From Pyrus communis (Eukaryota > Streptophyta > Magnoliopsida > Rosales > Rosaceae), in assembly GCF_963583255.1 (NCBI RefSeq), contig NC_084818.1:15192222-15256221 (forward strand): 64,000 bases of DNA, written 5' to 3'. A program made the position numbers and the translations under genes. Under the pieces are notes generated by a model, which saw only the letters and a list, made by a program, of their open reading frames with translations, did no database searches and was not told the origin of the DNA. Shown piece by piece: positions 1 through 12,632 of this stretch. The number at the start of each line of letters is the position of its first letter. Position 1 is the stretch's first letter.

Positions 1-760
1 AAAGGAGAGAGCTTCACCCCCAGTAAGACGGGCATATGGGCGGCAAATAAAGAGGCACGAAAAACTTCAAGAAGGTGCCCATTTTTTCTTTCAGTCATTC
101 TGTAATGGAGTATATGAACACGTAGTCTGATGTATGATACTGTGTTCATAACCATTATCACTTATGAATACCTTTATATGTGAATTATAATGAACGTAAA
201 CCATTTTATGAAACTTCTAAAACAACAAATTCACTTCGCTTTTCAATTTCATAAGGCACACCCATGTCATCCGAGTGCAATCATCAATAAAAGTAACCAA
301 CCAACGGGCACTACAAATAGTATCCTTAAATGGACCCAAAACATTAGAGTGAACCAACATAAACGAAGTTGAACTTTTATTCAAACTTGGTGAAAAAGAA
401 ACTCGGTGGGTTTTAGCTAGTTTACAAACATGACAATGGAAATTAGCAACATCAAGTCCTGAATATAAACTCGGAAATAATTTTTCAAATACCCAAACGA
501 GGCATGTATAAGATGACGATGCCACAACCATATTCTTTACCTTTCTCCCTTTGATATCCATGTACTGTTTGAAATAGATGCAGAAACTTTTACGGACTTG
601 CCATCATTACCTGCAGTGATGGCTAAGGTGGATGCGATTTCGGCTATATCTGCGGAATAATCCTTGGTTTCAGCACTTGAGGCACGAGACTTGTTGAACC
701 TAGAATCTCGGTTTTATCCCACTAATTAGGTTAGCCAACAATCTCATAGCATTGATTCTT
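1..760 (-). mobile_element. Ty1/copia fragment: gag-protease remnant, GAG-pre-integrase and integrase, running off the left edge
   Basis: Reading leftward from about 760, the minus strand gives a stretch ending in SISNSTWIS, which resembles the run-up to the copia protease. It then jumps, with the protease itself missing, to a GAG-pre-integrase segment with the H-x-x-C/CKLAK pattern (positions 561 to about 400) and on to the start of the integrase core (FIDDCTRMTWV, about 290). Beyond the stop near 217 the same frame continues with an integrase-like SDNG segment and the IIHQTTCSYTPLQN stretch (about 190-90). The rest of the integrase continues toward position 1 in shifted frames. Internal deletion and stops show that it is dead. 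The copia assignment is secure from these motifs; the lineage is not resolved. Confidence 0.8.
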
Positions 761-1390
761 CGAATGTCTGGTCTGTCCACAATGGGACATTTACGGGCAT
801 TAGTGTTGCAAGTTTGTTGCGTCGGGCTTCGTCAGGCGCAAGATTGCGCGGGTTGTAGCGGTTGTAGAGGCTTTGCAGCAGCTGCTAGTTTTTTTTTTTT
901 TTTTTTTCTTCCCAGCTCTGGTGCCAAGAAGAAGAATGTTGTTTGATTCTGAATAATGTGCACGTTGAGAGTTATATATACATGATCTACAAACATAATC
1001 CCACAATTGCATGACTAATTACAACTAATCAGAGCTAGACTAGGAAACCCAATATTACAAGTATTACACAAAAGTCGACATTTTGTTATCCACATTCCTT
1101 TCCTATTAACATGAGATGTAAAATGATGATATATTTGTGCTATGTAAGTTACTCTCCACTCTCAAGACTCACCCCAAGTTTTTCCCTTTTTTTTTCCTTG
1201 TTTTGTTGTGGGTTGCTTCTCTCCCCCTCCCTATTTTTTATTTCGATAACGTAACCCATACTTAACTCTTGCCTCCTGAAAATATGAGTGCCTGGTGGTT
1301 TCATTTGTTTGTCCCTAGAAGCATTTCATCTGACCTATGGAGGTTGCTTTAGATTTTTGTGCACTTATTTAAGCTATGGGGTTCAAACAA
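761..1390. other. intergenic DNA, nothing recognised
   Basis: No gene or element recognised. It contains a T homopolymer near 890-907 and a T-rich stretch near 1185-1200. Short open frames here have no family resemblance and overlap the homopolymer. Confidence 0.5.
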
Positions 1391-1538
1391 GGGGTGTGAT
1401 ATCCACACACTCTTTTTTACTTTTCCCACACATTTTTAGTTTTTAGCCGTCAGATCGGATAAATTGAAGAAGATCAACAGACATAAATTAATAAGAGGTG
1501 TGTGAGAAGTTAAAAAGAGTGTGTGGATAGCACACCCC
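1391..1538. mobile_element. Mutator-type MITE with 9-bp target site duplication
   Basis: The two ends are near-perfect inverted repeats of about 40 bp, beginning GGGGTGTGATATCCACACAC on the left and matching the reverse complement of the right end with few mismatches. The element is about 148 bp and has no coding capacity. It is flanked by a perfect 9-bp direct repeat, TTCAAACAA (1382-1390 and 1539-1547). A 9-bp duplication and long terminal inverted repeats are hallmarks of Mutator-like (MULE) MITEs. The structure is read directly from the sequence; the superfamily follows from the duplication length. Confidence 0.85.
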
Positions 1539-2002
1539 TTCAAACAAACAACTTGCTTTGGCTTATTGGGCGCACTACATACATGATATCGTCATTTGTC
1601 CTTCATAAAAAAAATAAAATAGATTCTTTAATTTAAGCTGAGTGAAAATAATCTAAAATCAAAAGTAAATCTCAGTTTACTACCTTCAAGTTTCGTGATT
1701 TTCAACTTTTGGTACTTGAAGTTTTTTTCGTCTTAGAAGAGTCATACCTAAAGTGTTAATTTTAGGACAGTCTCATACATCCATTAGTCTAGCTATTACG
1801 TCTCCTGTTAACAGATGACGTGGCACCTACGTTGACAATGACTAGACATCACGTGGATATTAAAAATTACAAAAGTACAAAATTACAAAAAAAAAAAAAC
1901 AAAAAACAAAAAAACAAAAATATTTGTCTTCTTCCCCCGACCCTCCTTCCTTCCTCTACACCCACCCAACCTCTGCACATCCATCATTCCCTCACGCCAC
2001 GC

Positions 2003-4278
2003 TGTGACAACATGTCCCGAAATATAATATATTTTATCCTTGATAGCATGGAATGACTCTTTTACCCTTGAACGTTGGGTTGTGAATGTATTATTGGGCT
2101 AAGAAAATGGACTAATTATTTTATTTCCTACTTTGGACCCAATTGAAACTTGCAATTGTTTTGGATGAATCTTAGCCTAAAATTGGTAGCCCAATTAGGG
2201 CTTAAGGATTTTATATGGATACCCAATCTGGACACACACACACAACACACACGTATAGACTTCTCTCTCTCCCTCTCTCGAGTCTTCCTCGCCCATACAA
2301 TTCGTATATCCAATCTCTCTACCAACTTCATCTCTCACATATCGAGCTAGTAGAGGTTGTTTTTGAACTCCTTGCAAGCCTTGGAGTCTAGCCATGCCTT
2401 TGGTTTGAGGAAAAGACTAGTAGAACTCGAGATGCACGAGCTCCGGCAAGGAGTGGAATTTTCTTCTGTGTGATCGAGAAGATATTAGCTGGATTTAAGA
2501 CTTAAGAAGGTAAGAATTCATCTTCTCTAGCACGTTAGGCTAATTTTGGTTAAATTTGGACGTCGAAATGAGCTTGGTTGTGGGATTGCAGGAATAGCCG
2601 GTTTTTCAAGGATTTTGGTACAAATTTCATGAAATTTGGTTAAGAAATGGCGAAGATATTCAAGTTTTAAGTTTTTCCAGAAACCGACGAATGCAGCCGT
2701 GGCCGACGTAGGAATCCAGTGAACCATCGGAGAAGAAGGAGAATATTCCATCAATTTTGACGAAATATGCTAACGGCATCAGGTAAAATTAACGGTATAT
2801 GCTTTTATTTAACGGAATATTCCTTAACACCGTTAGGGAATCCGTCAGTGTGCCAGGCACGTGCCTGAGCGTGGGCAGCGCGTGAGGGTGCATGGGAACT
2901 TAGAAAATTATTCTAAGAATATGGGGATATTTGTGGGATTGAGTAGGCCACGATGGTATATTCAAACACCCCAATTGAGCAACGTATGAGAAGTTATTAC
3001 CTAGTTTTGGTTATGTGCTTAAAATAACGTTAAAATAGTTGTTTCACATATAGGTGAGACGTTTCCAAAGGACGAGCGTAGTCAAGTGAGGCTCAGGGGT
3101 TACGACCTTACCACATATCAGTGAGTGGGTTTTTGATTTTCAGTACATATATATGCTTTGTATTTTTCCCATAAACTCATTTAAATGGACTTATGTTTTG
3201 AAATGCCATGCCAAATATTTTATACTTAGAATATGCATTTAGTAGTTGCACATATTTATGTTTAACGCCGCAAAAGCTCAAGTAAGTGCCAGGTGAGTTT
3301 ATAGATTGTGGATGTGAGTTGCATGATTATGTTGAGATGTATTATAGCTCATAAACCTACACCCCGGTGTTAGTGCTCCTGCTTGTGGTCAGAGCACAGT
3401 CCTTCACATGATGTTCACCTCTTTCACCATACGCTCACCTTGGATCCAAATTAGGTGCACAGTCTTGTCGTACAAACCACTATAGGTGGTTCTAACTCGT
3501 AGGTGACCCGCGATCATTCGCACAGTCTTCACGTGATCGTAGCACTTAAGCGTATTTATTTACACCCAGTCCTGTCGTACAGACCACTTTAGGTGGTTCC
3601 AACTCGTGTGCAGACATACTTGTTAAGCTATTGGTTGAGCCGTACATGTCATATTAGGTGACTCTAGCTAAATGGATGAGCTATAGATTCAGCTATACAG
3701 GTCATATTAAGTGACTCCAGCTGACATATTATTTGCATTGATTTATATCACCTGGCTTACATATTTTATGCTGAGATATTTGACATGGCATATATGTGGA
3801 TTTTGCTATTCTGAGCATGGTTTTGATATACGTATGTATTCTATTTTCTGGGAAATTATACAGGTTTTACAGGGAGGGGTTATTACCTTTGATAAGTGAA
3901 ATTGTTTTGAAAAGCTTTGTTTTTGCCCACTCACACTTTATCTTTTACGCCCCTCCAGGTTTTAGGTAGGAGTGCTTGTTGGTGGCTTACGAGGAATTGA
4001 CGTCGGTTCTGACAAATTATCACTAATGTAAGACCACCTCTGGTATTGTATAATTAGTACTTGTCCTGCTGGACTGCACTTTGGCTACCAATGCTCTGAT
4101 TATTGTGTAACCACACTTAAATATCGGGTTTGCACTTTTATTTGCTTAGTGTAAATTAGTTAGCTTGGTTCTTAGTTATTCACATTTCTTTATATCATTA
4201 TCATTTCTGCACTGCACACATGGCTACGTCACCCTCACGTGATGGTCAACACGCCTTGATTTTGGGTGTGGTGTGTCA
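2003..4278 (+). mobile_element. solo LTR, family A (2276 bp), target duplication CACGC
   Basis: The unit starts TGTGACAACATGTCCCG and ends GTGTGTCA. It is flanked by the same 5 bases, CACGC, at 1998-2002 and 4279-4283, as expected of LTR-retrotransposon integrase. There is no internal coding region and no second LTR, so it is a solo LTR left by unequal recombination. The second half carries repeated blocks built on a 'gtcgtacagaccac..taggtggtt' theme (about 3410-3730) that recur in the related units at 32221 and 36604. The retrotransposon lineage is not provable from an LTR alone; its size and TGTRACRRCCYGTCCC start suggest a Ty3/gypsy element. Short open frames inside are not genes. Confidence 0.85.
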
Positions 4279-4991
4279 CACGCCCTAGCTATCAGGCCCG
4301 AAAATATTTGTTTTTCTTTTCTGGGATGCTCCTCACCCTCATGACATTCCGATGAGGTATCCATCCCATGAGGTCTGAGGCTCGTCAAAGGAGTATCTCA
4401 GGTCATCGAACAACATCCGACTTGCGTCGAGCGACATCCAACCCCTGTTAAGCGAAAACCTGGGATCCGTGTCGCAAGAATGCTGGCCGAAGCCGTAATC
4501 GGTGATCTCCTACTGGGTTTCTTTGAATTGTCTCCCGATTGGCTTTTCCAGCTTTTGTTTCTGCCTCTATTTTTGTAATTTTTTGCTGAAAACCGAAGTT
4601 GCTGACCAAAAACTGCCTGCAATCTCCTCCATGTCTCGCTTCTTTGTCTGTGAATCAAGATCTATATGATATTTCATGGGTTTCAACCTCAGTGTCATTA
4701 GGTGGTGCTTCCTTCTTGTTAGGATTTCGTCTGTCATCCTGGTGAAAGAGTGTCCAAGGAGTGTTCTGAACCCTAACGTTGCATAATAAATTCACAAAAA
4801 TTCAATTTATTTAACAAATTCTAATCACAACAAGTGGCTTGTATCTAAAGTTCTATGTTCAAATTTCATTGCCTATAGTTTAATGTAGATTATTTAAATA
4901 CATTGTTATCCACATCTTCATTTTTACTTTTCACACCATTCTTAATTTTCAATTATCGAAAATAAATGAACTAAAGAAGATCAATAGGCAA
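4279..4991. other. intergenic DNA between solo LTR and SINE
   Basis: No gene recognised. The minus-strand open frame at 4398-4658 has no family resemblance and an unremarkable, basic composition. I do not call it a gene. Confidence 0.4.
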
Positions 4992-5130
4992 GTGGCCTTT
5001 TACCACAATGGTAGAAAAATATTGAGTCTTTATATGATGACGTGGGTTTGAATCCTGTTAGCAGCTAACCTAACAAAATCTATCGTTTAACACACACACA
5101 CACCCCAAAAAATAAAAAAAAAATAAAAAC
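4992..5130 (+). mobile_element. tRNA-derived SINE-like element
   Basis: The body contains a plausible Pol III A-box region (tggcctttTACCACAATGG) and, about 40 bp later, a B-box-like GGGTTTGAATCC, the spacing of a tRNA-type internal promoter. It ends in a (CA)n and then an A-rich tail. Imperfect 10-bp direct repeats, CAATAGGCAA (4982-4991) and CAATAGACAA (5131-5140), flank it and look like a target duplication. There is no coding capacity. The SINE call rests on box B, the tail and the flanking repeat; no named family is claimed. Confidence 0.6.
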
Positions 5131-5140
5131 CAATAGACAA

Positions 5141-7661
5141 AAGTTAACAATTGTGTTGTAAAAATAAAAAATCAATATGTGAATAACACTGTCATTATCT
5201 TAACAGGTGTAAAAAGCCAAATTCCAAGCCCACTAACATGATGGCTAATGGCTAATGGCTAATGGCTAACAAGCTAAGCCGAACAGAATAGCCAAGCCAA
5301 GCAGCAAGAAAAGGCTGCTCTCACTTTTATCGAACACGCAGATTTTGTCGTTTTCTTTTAATTAGTGAGCAGCTGCCTGGATTGGGGGTCCAAGAAATTT
5401 AGACAACCACGTTCTCGGGATCCGAATCCGGTCGACTGCAACTTACTACCTCTTACTATACATCCATACATGCATGCATGCATGCATACTTACTACACGT
5501 TTGTGATTTATGTTATTGCTTATTAGTTGGGGTAGTGGCTCTACAAATAAATACAATCCAGTATCCAAAATTCTGCAGAAACTTTGTAGCACTAATTAGA
5601 GAAGAAGTCGGGATTTTAAGATGGACTCAGCTGAATTCACACTACAAAATAATTTATTATCTTTTGATGGCATCAATCACAAAGCATTGGTATAGTGAAA
5701 AATGATAAAAGCTTTGGAATCCTTAACTCGAGTTTAAACTCTTATTGATTCCTCGAGGCCACCGATTCTACTTTAGGATACCGTTTGACGGGGGCCAAAA
5801 ACATATTGTTGCTTCATATGGTATCGAAATGTCAGCATGTGGAGGGGATTAGCTACAAAATTAGTCAAATCTTATGCTTATCTAAAGTGCTTTTCTGCTA
5901 TTAGGTTTTTCAGAACTTGCTCATATACAACCTAGGCTTTGGGCTAGATTCATGTTAGGAAAATTTTGTAAACAAAATCTTGTATTGGATGTAAGCTCAT
6001 AGAAAAAATAACAAACATTAACCTCTTACGTAAAGTCGAGTTGAAATTCATTCGTATTAATTAAATTTTTGTTTTGTGAACTAGAGCATTTTGGTTTTTT
6101 TTTTTTTTTTTTTTTTTTGTTTTTTGTTTTTTTTTTTTTTTGGTCAAATGATAGATTTTATTAAAATAGTCATTGACAAGGTTAGAACACACGTCATCAT
6201 ACAGGACTCAACACCTTTCCACCACTATTGATTAGATGTTGATCGTGTTGATTCTTACTCAACCATGTAGCTCAAATATAATGTCTTGGTCACAGAGTTA
6301 TATATACAAGTCTCTATATGCATATTTTTGGTTCTTAAACTACGTGGATTTAGAAATGCCTTGTTGTGCTAGAAAGCCAACAAACAAGACACTTCAATAT
6401 ATTTTGGTACGACCGCCAAGTAATGGCACTGCCCACCGTCTTGCCCTTCTCACCCTTAAACTCAAGTTCTTGGTTCGAAGAACCTCCCGACATTCTATAA
6501 ATAATGCTCGGTGATGTTTTTTGTATTGGTTCCTTTATATTTCGAATATAATAGCAATGGAGATTGGGCTTGTACAGTAGAGGGTCACCATAATTTTGTA
6601 CCAAGAGGAGTGGATTATGTCTTCTTAATACATGGTCTTCCAACAAAAAGTGTATCAATGTTGATCACTATTTTGCATGAGATTTTGATCACGATATCAT
6701 GGGCCTACAACTCCTCATGATATCCTGGGCCTCATTTTATGAGCTTCACACACCATGGACCTTATTTGATGTGAGAAAGTAAGCCATTAAAACATATTTA
6801 GAACTCAGAGAGACGCATTAGACTCTGTATCTTCATCTCTATTCGTTTCCTGCCCTATCGAGTCGATCACCTGCTTTAGCAGCTAGGTCCTTCACTGCAG
6901 AGCATCCAATTCCCAACTAATCTATTCCGAACGAAAGCATCGATCGAATGGAGCTAGCTCACAAGAGGAGGTGTCAACTGAGAATCAAACTTACCACCAC
7001 CTATGACAAACAAAATGAATAGGTAGCAACTATTTTCAAGTTAATTTCTCTGGTTATAATATTTTATCCAGTTCTCCAAAATGACCGTTTGGTCTATTTG
7101 TAAGACTCATGATATCTAATTTGGAATTCATTTTCCAAGACTCATGATATCAAATTTCATTCGGCCAGTTAAACTTGTCAGGCTGAGGCTATAGCTTATA
7201 TCTTAATAAACCACATTTCGGACAACTTCAATGTGTGTCATCTCATCAAATTAATATCAAAAATAAAACTTCAACCATAAGACTGCCATACAGATTTTTA
7301 TATATTACTATTCTAGCAAGGGTTTCCCATTTTTAAATTTTATTTCAAAAATAAATAAAAAATAAACATATTCAACCATAAGATTCTCCTACGATTTTTT
7401 ATTGTCTCCGTCACTCTCAAGACAAGTGCTTCCAAGCATGTCATTTTCCTATTTTTTTAATTTTCTAAGAATTTATTTTTTACTATTAGAAAGTCAAAAT
7501 TTTATTTTGAAGTCACAAGGCTTTACCAAAAATAACTAGACTAAAAAGCCTCTGAAACAAAAAAAAAGTCCAAAACGTACTTGAAAATTATCTGTACAAT
7601 CCCAATGAGTATTATTGTCCAAAACAGAAAACAAAAATAAAACATAAAAAACCAAAAAACC

Positions 7662-7694
<33 letters not shown>

Positions 7695-7740
7695 GCAGAA
7701 ACTGTCGTGCAAAATTAAAACCTCATTATCTTACGACTCC
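5141..7740. other. intergenic DNA with short tandem and homopolymer repeats
   Basis: Contains four copies of the 7-mer ATGGCTA near 5240-5270 and a (CATG)n run near 5466-5490. There is a long T tract with scattered G at 6095-6141, followed by sequence like the reverse complement of a poly-A-tailed retroposon 3' end. An A tract lies at 7662-7689. Open frames around 5478 and 6236-6720 have no recognisable domains and are not called. Confidence 0.4.
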
Positions 7741-9689
7741 AGGATGAATGAAAATCCACGACGGGATTGGGATTGTGCTATTACAGAGTCATCCTGCTTC
7801 TCCAGAAGAAGAACAACCATCACACCAGTTGTTTGGGTTTATATTTGACATTGGGCTTGGTGATAATGGAGGCCCAAATGTGCAAAAGAAAATGAAGACT
7901 TGCCTGAGCCCAGTTGATATGCCCAAGATAAATTGAAAGCTATTTCAGCAAAGGCATAGGCCACATGCCTATGTTTAAAGTGATGGGCAACAGAGAACAC
8001 CTCACCACCAGTCAAAAAACACTTTTCAATGGCATGGATGAGTAAATAGACAATGACTCATTGCCCTCCGAAAGTCATCAGCTAGAAGCAAAGCCAAGAC
8101 AGTCGGGCCAAATTGTCTATAAAAGGAGAAAGGGACACAAAGATAAGGACACTCAACCAATCAATCAAAAGACATCTCACTTTGCTCTCAGACAAAGCCA
8201 GAAACCAAAAAGCCTTAGTTTGTCCAAACTTCCCCTTTTTAGTCGTAGAATGTCCATAGAAAGCTATCTTTTGTCAAGTTTAGAAGCTCTGCTACTTTCC
8301 CTTAGTGTTGTAGTATCGATTCCCTCTAGTAAAACCTATTTACTTTTCACGTCTCACTGCATACAAACTCTTGTAAACTCAAAAGAGAAGTGATTGCAAG
8401 AAGTTCAACCTTGCCTGACAAGGTTAGATCTTGCCCGAGTCTCTTTTGTTTACGCTTATATGTAGTAATTTTTTGTTTAATGCATTTTCCTTCATGTATT
8501 CAAATCATTTTCAACTGTTTTCTACTTAAGAGTTTCATTTGCATTCGAATATGGTTAATTTAATAAGCCTGTTTTCATTAAACTAAACTTTGATCAAGGA
8601 AATGGTTAAAAGAGCCCTGGATCCCTTCATCTTGGACATATAATGTTAGGAATTAAAAGTCCTTGTTTACAAGGCAAGAAAAATAACTTAATGCAGACTT
8701 AACCCATCTACGACAATCCTTTGATAAACAAGAAGTCTAAATAACTTGAGGAGCAAGTAATCAACTTAATTCACACCTATTCAACAATCTGTTATACAAA
8801 GATGATAGTAGCACGCTCAAATCTTGTTAGTTTTTATTGTGAGCCTCAAGGCCTACACCAAAAGCCCCACAAAGGCACCTTTCAAACTAACCATAAACTC
8901 GTCTTGCAGTACACTAAACAGCAATGTCTTGCCCAACAGGCCAGAAATAGCCATTTCCCTGGGGAGCTGTGCGAGGGACCAGATCCAGAAATCTAGCCCG
9001 AACACCAGTATTTAGAGAAAACAAGATGGATTTCCATCAAGGTTTTTTTTTTTTGAGAGGTTGGTCAGGGATTTTAGATTTTGGAGAAGAAGAGATTGAC
9101 CAAATCAGTCACAAAATCGATGAAGAGATCCATTTTTTCAATGGGTAAGTAATTCATTATATTCAAATTTCACTAGGTAAGTAGTTCATTACTTACTTCA
9201 ACAAGGGAGAAAGTAAGAATTTTAGTCCCAAATCCAGGTACCAAGGGTGGATTCTGTTACATGGACCTTGGGATCAGAAGGTTTAGGCTAAAGGCTTTGA
9301 ACGTCACTTCTACCTGACGGTACATCCATTCAGGAGGCATTGACGAATACGAGTAGGGCATGAAGCTCATTTGAGGGAGCCGCCATTGAAGAAGAACAAA
9401 GAAATTCAAGAAGACGGTGAAGAAAAAATGATAATTTCAGGCAAAAGAGTGGAAAAAATTCAACACTTTTTCTTCAACAAAACAAATTTGAGAATTTTGG
9501 AGAAGACAAAGGAAGAAATCCAAAGACATTTAGAGGGGGTGTTTCAGAATCATCTCATCATTGAATCCGGATCGTCATGTCTCGAGACTAGTGAATCCAT
9601 GGGTTAAAGTTAACTGGAGAAAGTAACCAACAAACCCTCGTTCTCTGTGCACATGAAACTAACACATCTCCATCATTGCGATATTGATG
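7741..9689 (+). other. possible decayed LTR or retroelement leader, boundaries unknown
   Basis: Includes a good TATA element (TCTATAAAAGGAG, about 8118) followed by CT-rich and stop-rich sequence that looks like an LTR R-U5 region. A further stretch to 9689 has no coding sign. I could not find matching terminal repeats or a target duplication. It may equally be unrelated intergenic DNA with a cryptic promoter. The short frames at 8061, 8802 and 9371 show no family motifs. Confidence 0.25.
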
Positions 9690-10877
9690 GTACATGATAG
9701 GTGCATTATTTATCATATTTTCATATTAATTATCCCTAAGTTTTGTTAAGGAATTGATCTTAAAAGAGCCTTATTACTTTCCTTTTCTCTGTTTCAGCCA
9801 TTCTGTGCACTTAGGACGTTTTTGGTGATAATTCGACTTTCCAGAGGAGTTTTAATGCAAGGTCAATTGGAGAAGGAAGATCCAAATTTCATAATTTTCC
9901 ATGGAGCCATTCATTCCAGTTTTACAAATCAATCCCGCAAAAGTAACTTTCCCGTCAGAGCTGTGCAGCTGTGGGAGAATGAAGATTTGAAGGCTTTCCC
10001 GATTTTTCATAGTGGCATGCGATATATGCCTGGAAAGATAAGAGATAAAGCTACGTTTCTCATATTTTTTCAGAATTTTCCAGAATGGAAATCGACCCCA
10101 AATCTGGCGTGCAAGACAGATGCCGTGTTTCCCAAGTCAAGAATGACTCTTTCCTAGTTTGTGTCATTAATTATTTAGGAGTTTGTTTTCTTTTAGGATA
10201 GTTTTTATCAGACTTTTTAGGATTTTATTAGAATAAATAGAGTGCCATAGGCTATTTTAAGGGGGGACGAAATACACACAAGAAAATTCATCCAAAGTGA
10301 AGGAAGGCAGTTTAGCGTGCTCTTACCATTCTTTTCTGGGTTCTATCTTTCTTTTATTATTATGACTATGTGTAACTAAAATACTTTTCTAAGGTTTATG
10401 ATGAAGCCATGACATGTTTATTTCCAAAGTATCTTATTGATTATTATTCGATTACATGCCATGTTTAGTTCTTAATCTTTGTGCTTAATCTATTCTAGTT
10501 TCGAATGTTCTTGTGACTGACAATCATTGTGAATTTGTTTCTAGATATTTAGATAAATCTGAGAGGATAACCAATATCAATTAGGTTTATTGGAACTAAG
10601 ATTAAGAAGAGTAGACAAACTAGTGAGGATGACCAATATAATGCTAGTCTTACTTGGTTGACATGATTCTTCTATGCTTAATGGGTTTTTATGTGTTTAA
10701 TTGTATGCCTAACCAATAGGATATAGTTATCACGTATAGACACACAATCTTAGAAAGAACAACCTTAAATGTTGGCATGATAATTGGATAGAACTCGGCT
10801 TGAAGAAAAGGGGATATGATTGTTATTGGTGGATTCATGATCTTAGGCTTTCATCACATTAATTTCTTTTAAACTAC

Positions 10878-12001
10878 TGTTGACCCTAAAAATTACAAAA
10901 CCTACGTGGCGCGCAGGCCGAGTAACTAATAAGCTAACTACGTCCTTCGGTCGAATGCGGGGCGTGCCAACTCGTCGGCCGAGCTTGGCCGAGGAGTAAA
11001 AATTTGTTGATGTAGCTTTGAGCGCGTTGTTGACTTCTCTATCTTACGATTGCGACCGAGGAAGGAACACTCTCTGTCTCTGAGTTCTACAGCCTGAAGA
11101 CAAGGCTGCTAATTCTGCGGAGTTCACAAGTCGTCCGAGCCCGATTCGGTCACTGTGATTATATTCGTAAGAGTATAAGCACGTCAAATCGAGACCAAAC
11201 TATATGGGCACAGGTACTCAAACGTGATGTATGTCTTGATGGTGAACGTAGTTCGGCCGTCGGAATGCCGAACCCTGAAACTCACTTGCGAGTATCCAAT
11301 CATAAAACTGCTCGGCGTCCAGTACGCCGAGTAATGCAATTCGTAACACCTGACTATGCCGAGAAGGCTAGTAAGGTGACCTCTGCCAACAAAGGTTCGA
11401 AAACCCTTCTCGACCGAGACTTAGATAGGTAACCGGTCGACCTCGACGCAGTGCTGTTTATCCAAACTGAAGGTGCTTCTTGGTCGGCTGATTCTGCGGC
11501 AGCAGTGCTGTTTATCCAAACTGAAGATGCTCGCCGGGTGCTTCCACAGTGCTGTTTATCCAAACTGAAGGTGTGTCGGCAGGAAAAGAAAAGGAAAAAT
11601 CTCAAGGTGTTTGAGAGGTTTTGCGCAGGGCAATTGTTTGCTGATTTTGGAGACCATTTTCTGTTGCATGATTTCTTGTATTTATAGTGCCCCATTCCGT
11701 GAAACCAATTCTGATTTGGATTGGGAGTCCTTGTCCCATTTCGCCTCTAACTCGAGCAAACCTATTCCTACTGGGATTCTGAATCTTCCTTCTTTTCGGG
11801 ACTCCATTCCCTACTGGTCGAGAATCCTGGTTGCACTAGGACTTCCTCGACCTTTCCTATCCATCCAGACTACTTGGGATAAGATTTGGCCGATCCTGCC
11901 AGCTGGCCCGGGATTTATTATTCGGCCCATAGTATTTACCATCACCTTGGGCCGAACACATCCTGCTGCTCGGCCCAGCAATAATATTTTGGGCCCAAAC
12001 A
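10878..12001 (-). repeat. 3' LTR of the Tat element
   Basis: Direct repeat partner of 23670-24794. On the + strand it starts TGTTGACCCTAAAAATTAC and ends GGGCCCAAACA, so both LTR ends carry TG...CA. A TATA-like TATAAATA on the minus strand lies near 11684. The 172-aa open frame at 11611-12129 straddles the LTR edge and is incidental. Confidence 0.93.
11449..11573. repeat. three short direct repeats inside the Tat LTR
   Basis: Three copies of CAGTGCTGTTTATCCAAACT start at 11449, 11503 and 11547, spaced 54 and 44 bp. The same trio is at 24241, 24295 and 24339 in the other LTR with the same spacing. On the transcribed (minus) strand they lie upstream of neither coding region but a little downstream of the TATA box, in the transcribed leader. 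They may be regulatory or merely a slippage product. Confidence 0.85.
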
Positions 12002-12017
12002 TTGCCCCCTCGCTTCT
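12002..12017 (-). other. polypurine tract of the Tat element
   Basis: On the minus strand the bases immediately upstream of the 3' LTR read AGAAGCGAGGGGGCAA and then TGTTTGGG (the LTR start). A G/A-rich tract in this position primes plus-strand DNA synthesis in LTR retrotransposons. The position is exact; the function is inferred from it. Confidence 0.75.
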
Positions 12018-12446
12018 GAGGTCGCCGACTGCTAACTCTTGGTCGGGCCTCGGCCTTGAAGAAGCGAAAACGTTTATTGCTTTTTTGGACTTTACTTCCT
12101 TAATGACCGTTATTCCTGCACATTTATGAGACATGATTGCACTTTCCTCGTTGCCCCCAACGCGTGGCCACGTGTCGATTTTTCGCCGTTCTTAAAACTT
12201 TCAATCATGGGCCTCGAAACCGTGCACTAACTGGAACGTCTTATCCTCATTAATGCCTTAAAACTGGTGCCGCACGCAATCGTGCGTCCTGGATTTTCGA
12301 CTCCTCGATCCCCTCTTCGCAGGTTCCCAAAATATCCGAAATGATTGGAACCTTTCCCGGTTAAATTTCCCCCCAAATTGAACCAGCGCTTTTCGAATTC
12401 CAGTGCCTTTCGAATTCCAGGCGTTTGATATTCATTCTGAAAAGCC

Positions 12447-12454
12447 TATAAATA
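12447..12454 (+). promoter_or_regulatory. TATA box of the antisense passenger gene
   Basis: TATAAATA sits 179 bp upstream of the ATG at 12633, oriented with the passenger gene and against the retrotransposon. A CT- and A-rich leader typical of plant 5' UTRs follows (about 12480-12632). The transcription start would be expected near 12480. It lies outside the LTR, so it looks like the gene's own promoter rather than an LTR promoter. Confidence 0.6.
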
Positions 12455-12632
12455 CCCACATTTCTGCCATTCGCATCTTACGCTTTCAGAAACCCCAAAA
12501 TCCCAATTTTCTCACACTTGTTCGTTTAAGCAAAAAAAAAAAACCTTCCAGTTCTTCCTTCTGCGATTTCTTCTCCAGTTTTCCCTTCTGCAATCTCTTC
12601 TTCTTCCAAACTATCTCCTATCATCTTTCCAA

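Noticed and set aside
9822..10157. 111-aa open frame considered as a gene
   Set aside because: It lies wholly inside the solo LTR defined by the GTACA target duplication and has no motif.
11611..12129. 172-aa + strand open frame at the left LTR edge of the Tat element
   Set aside because: It spans LTR and purine tract, repeats in the right LTR as a shorter frame, and has no domain.
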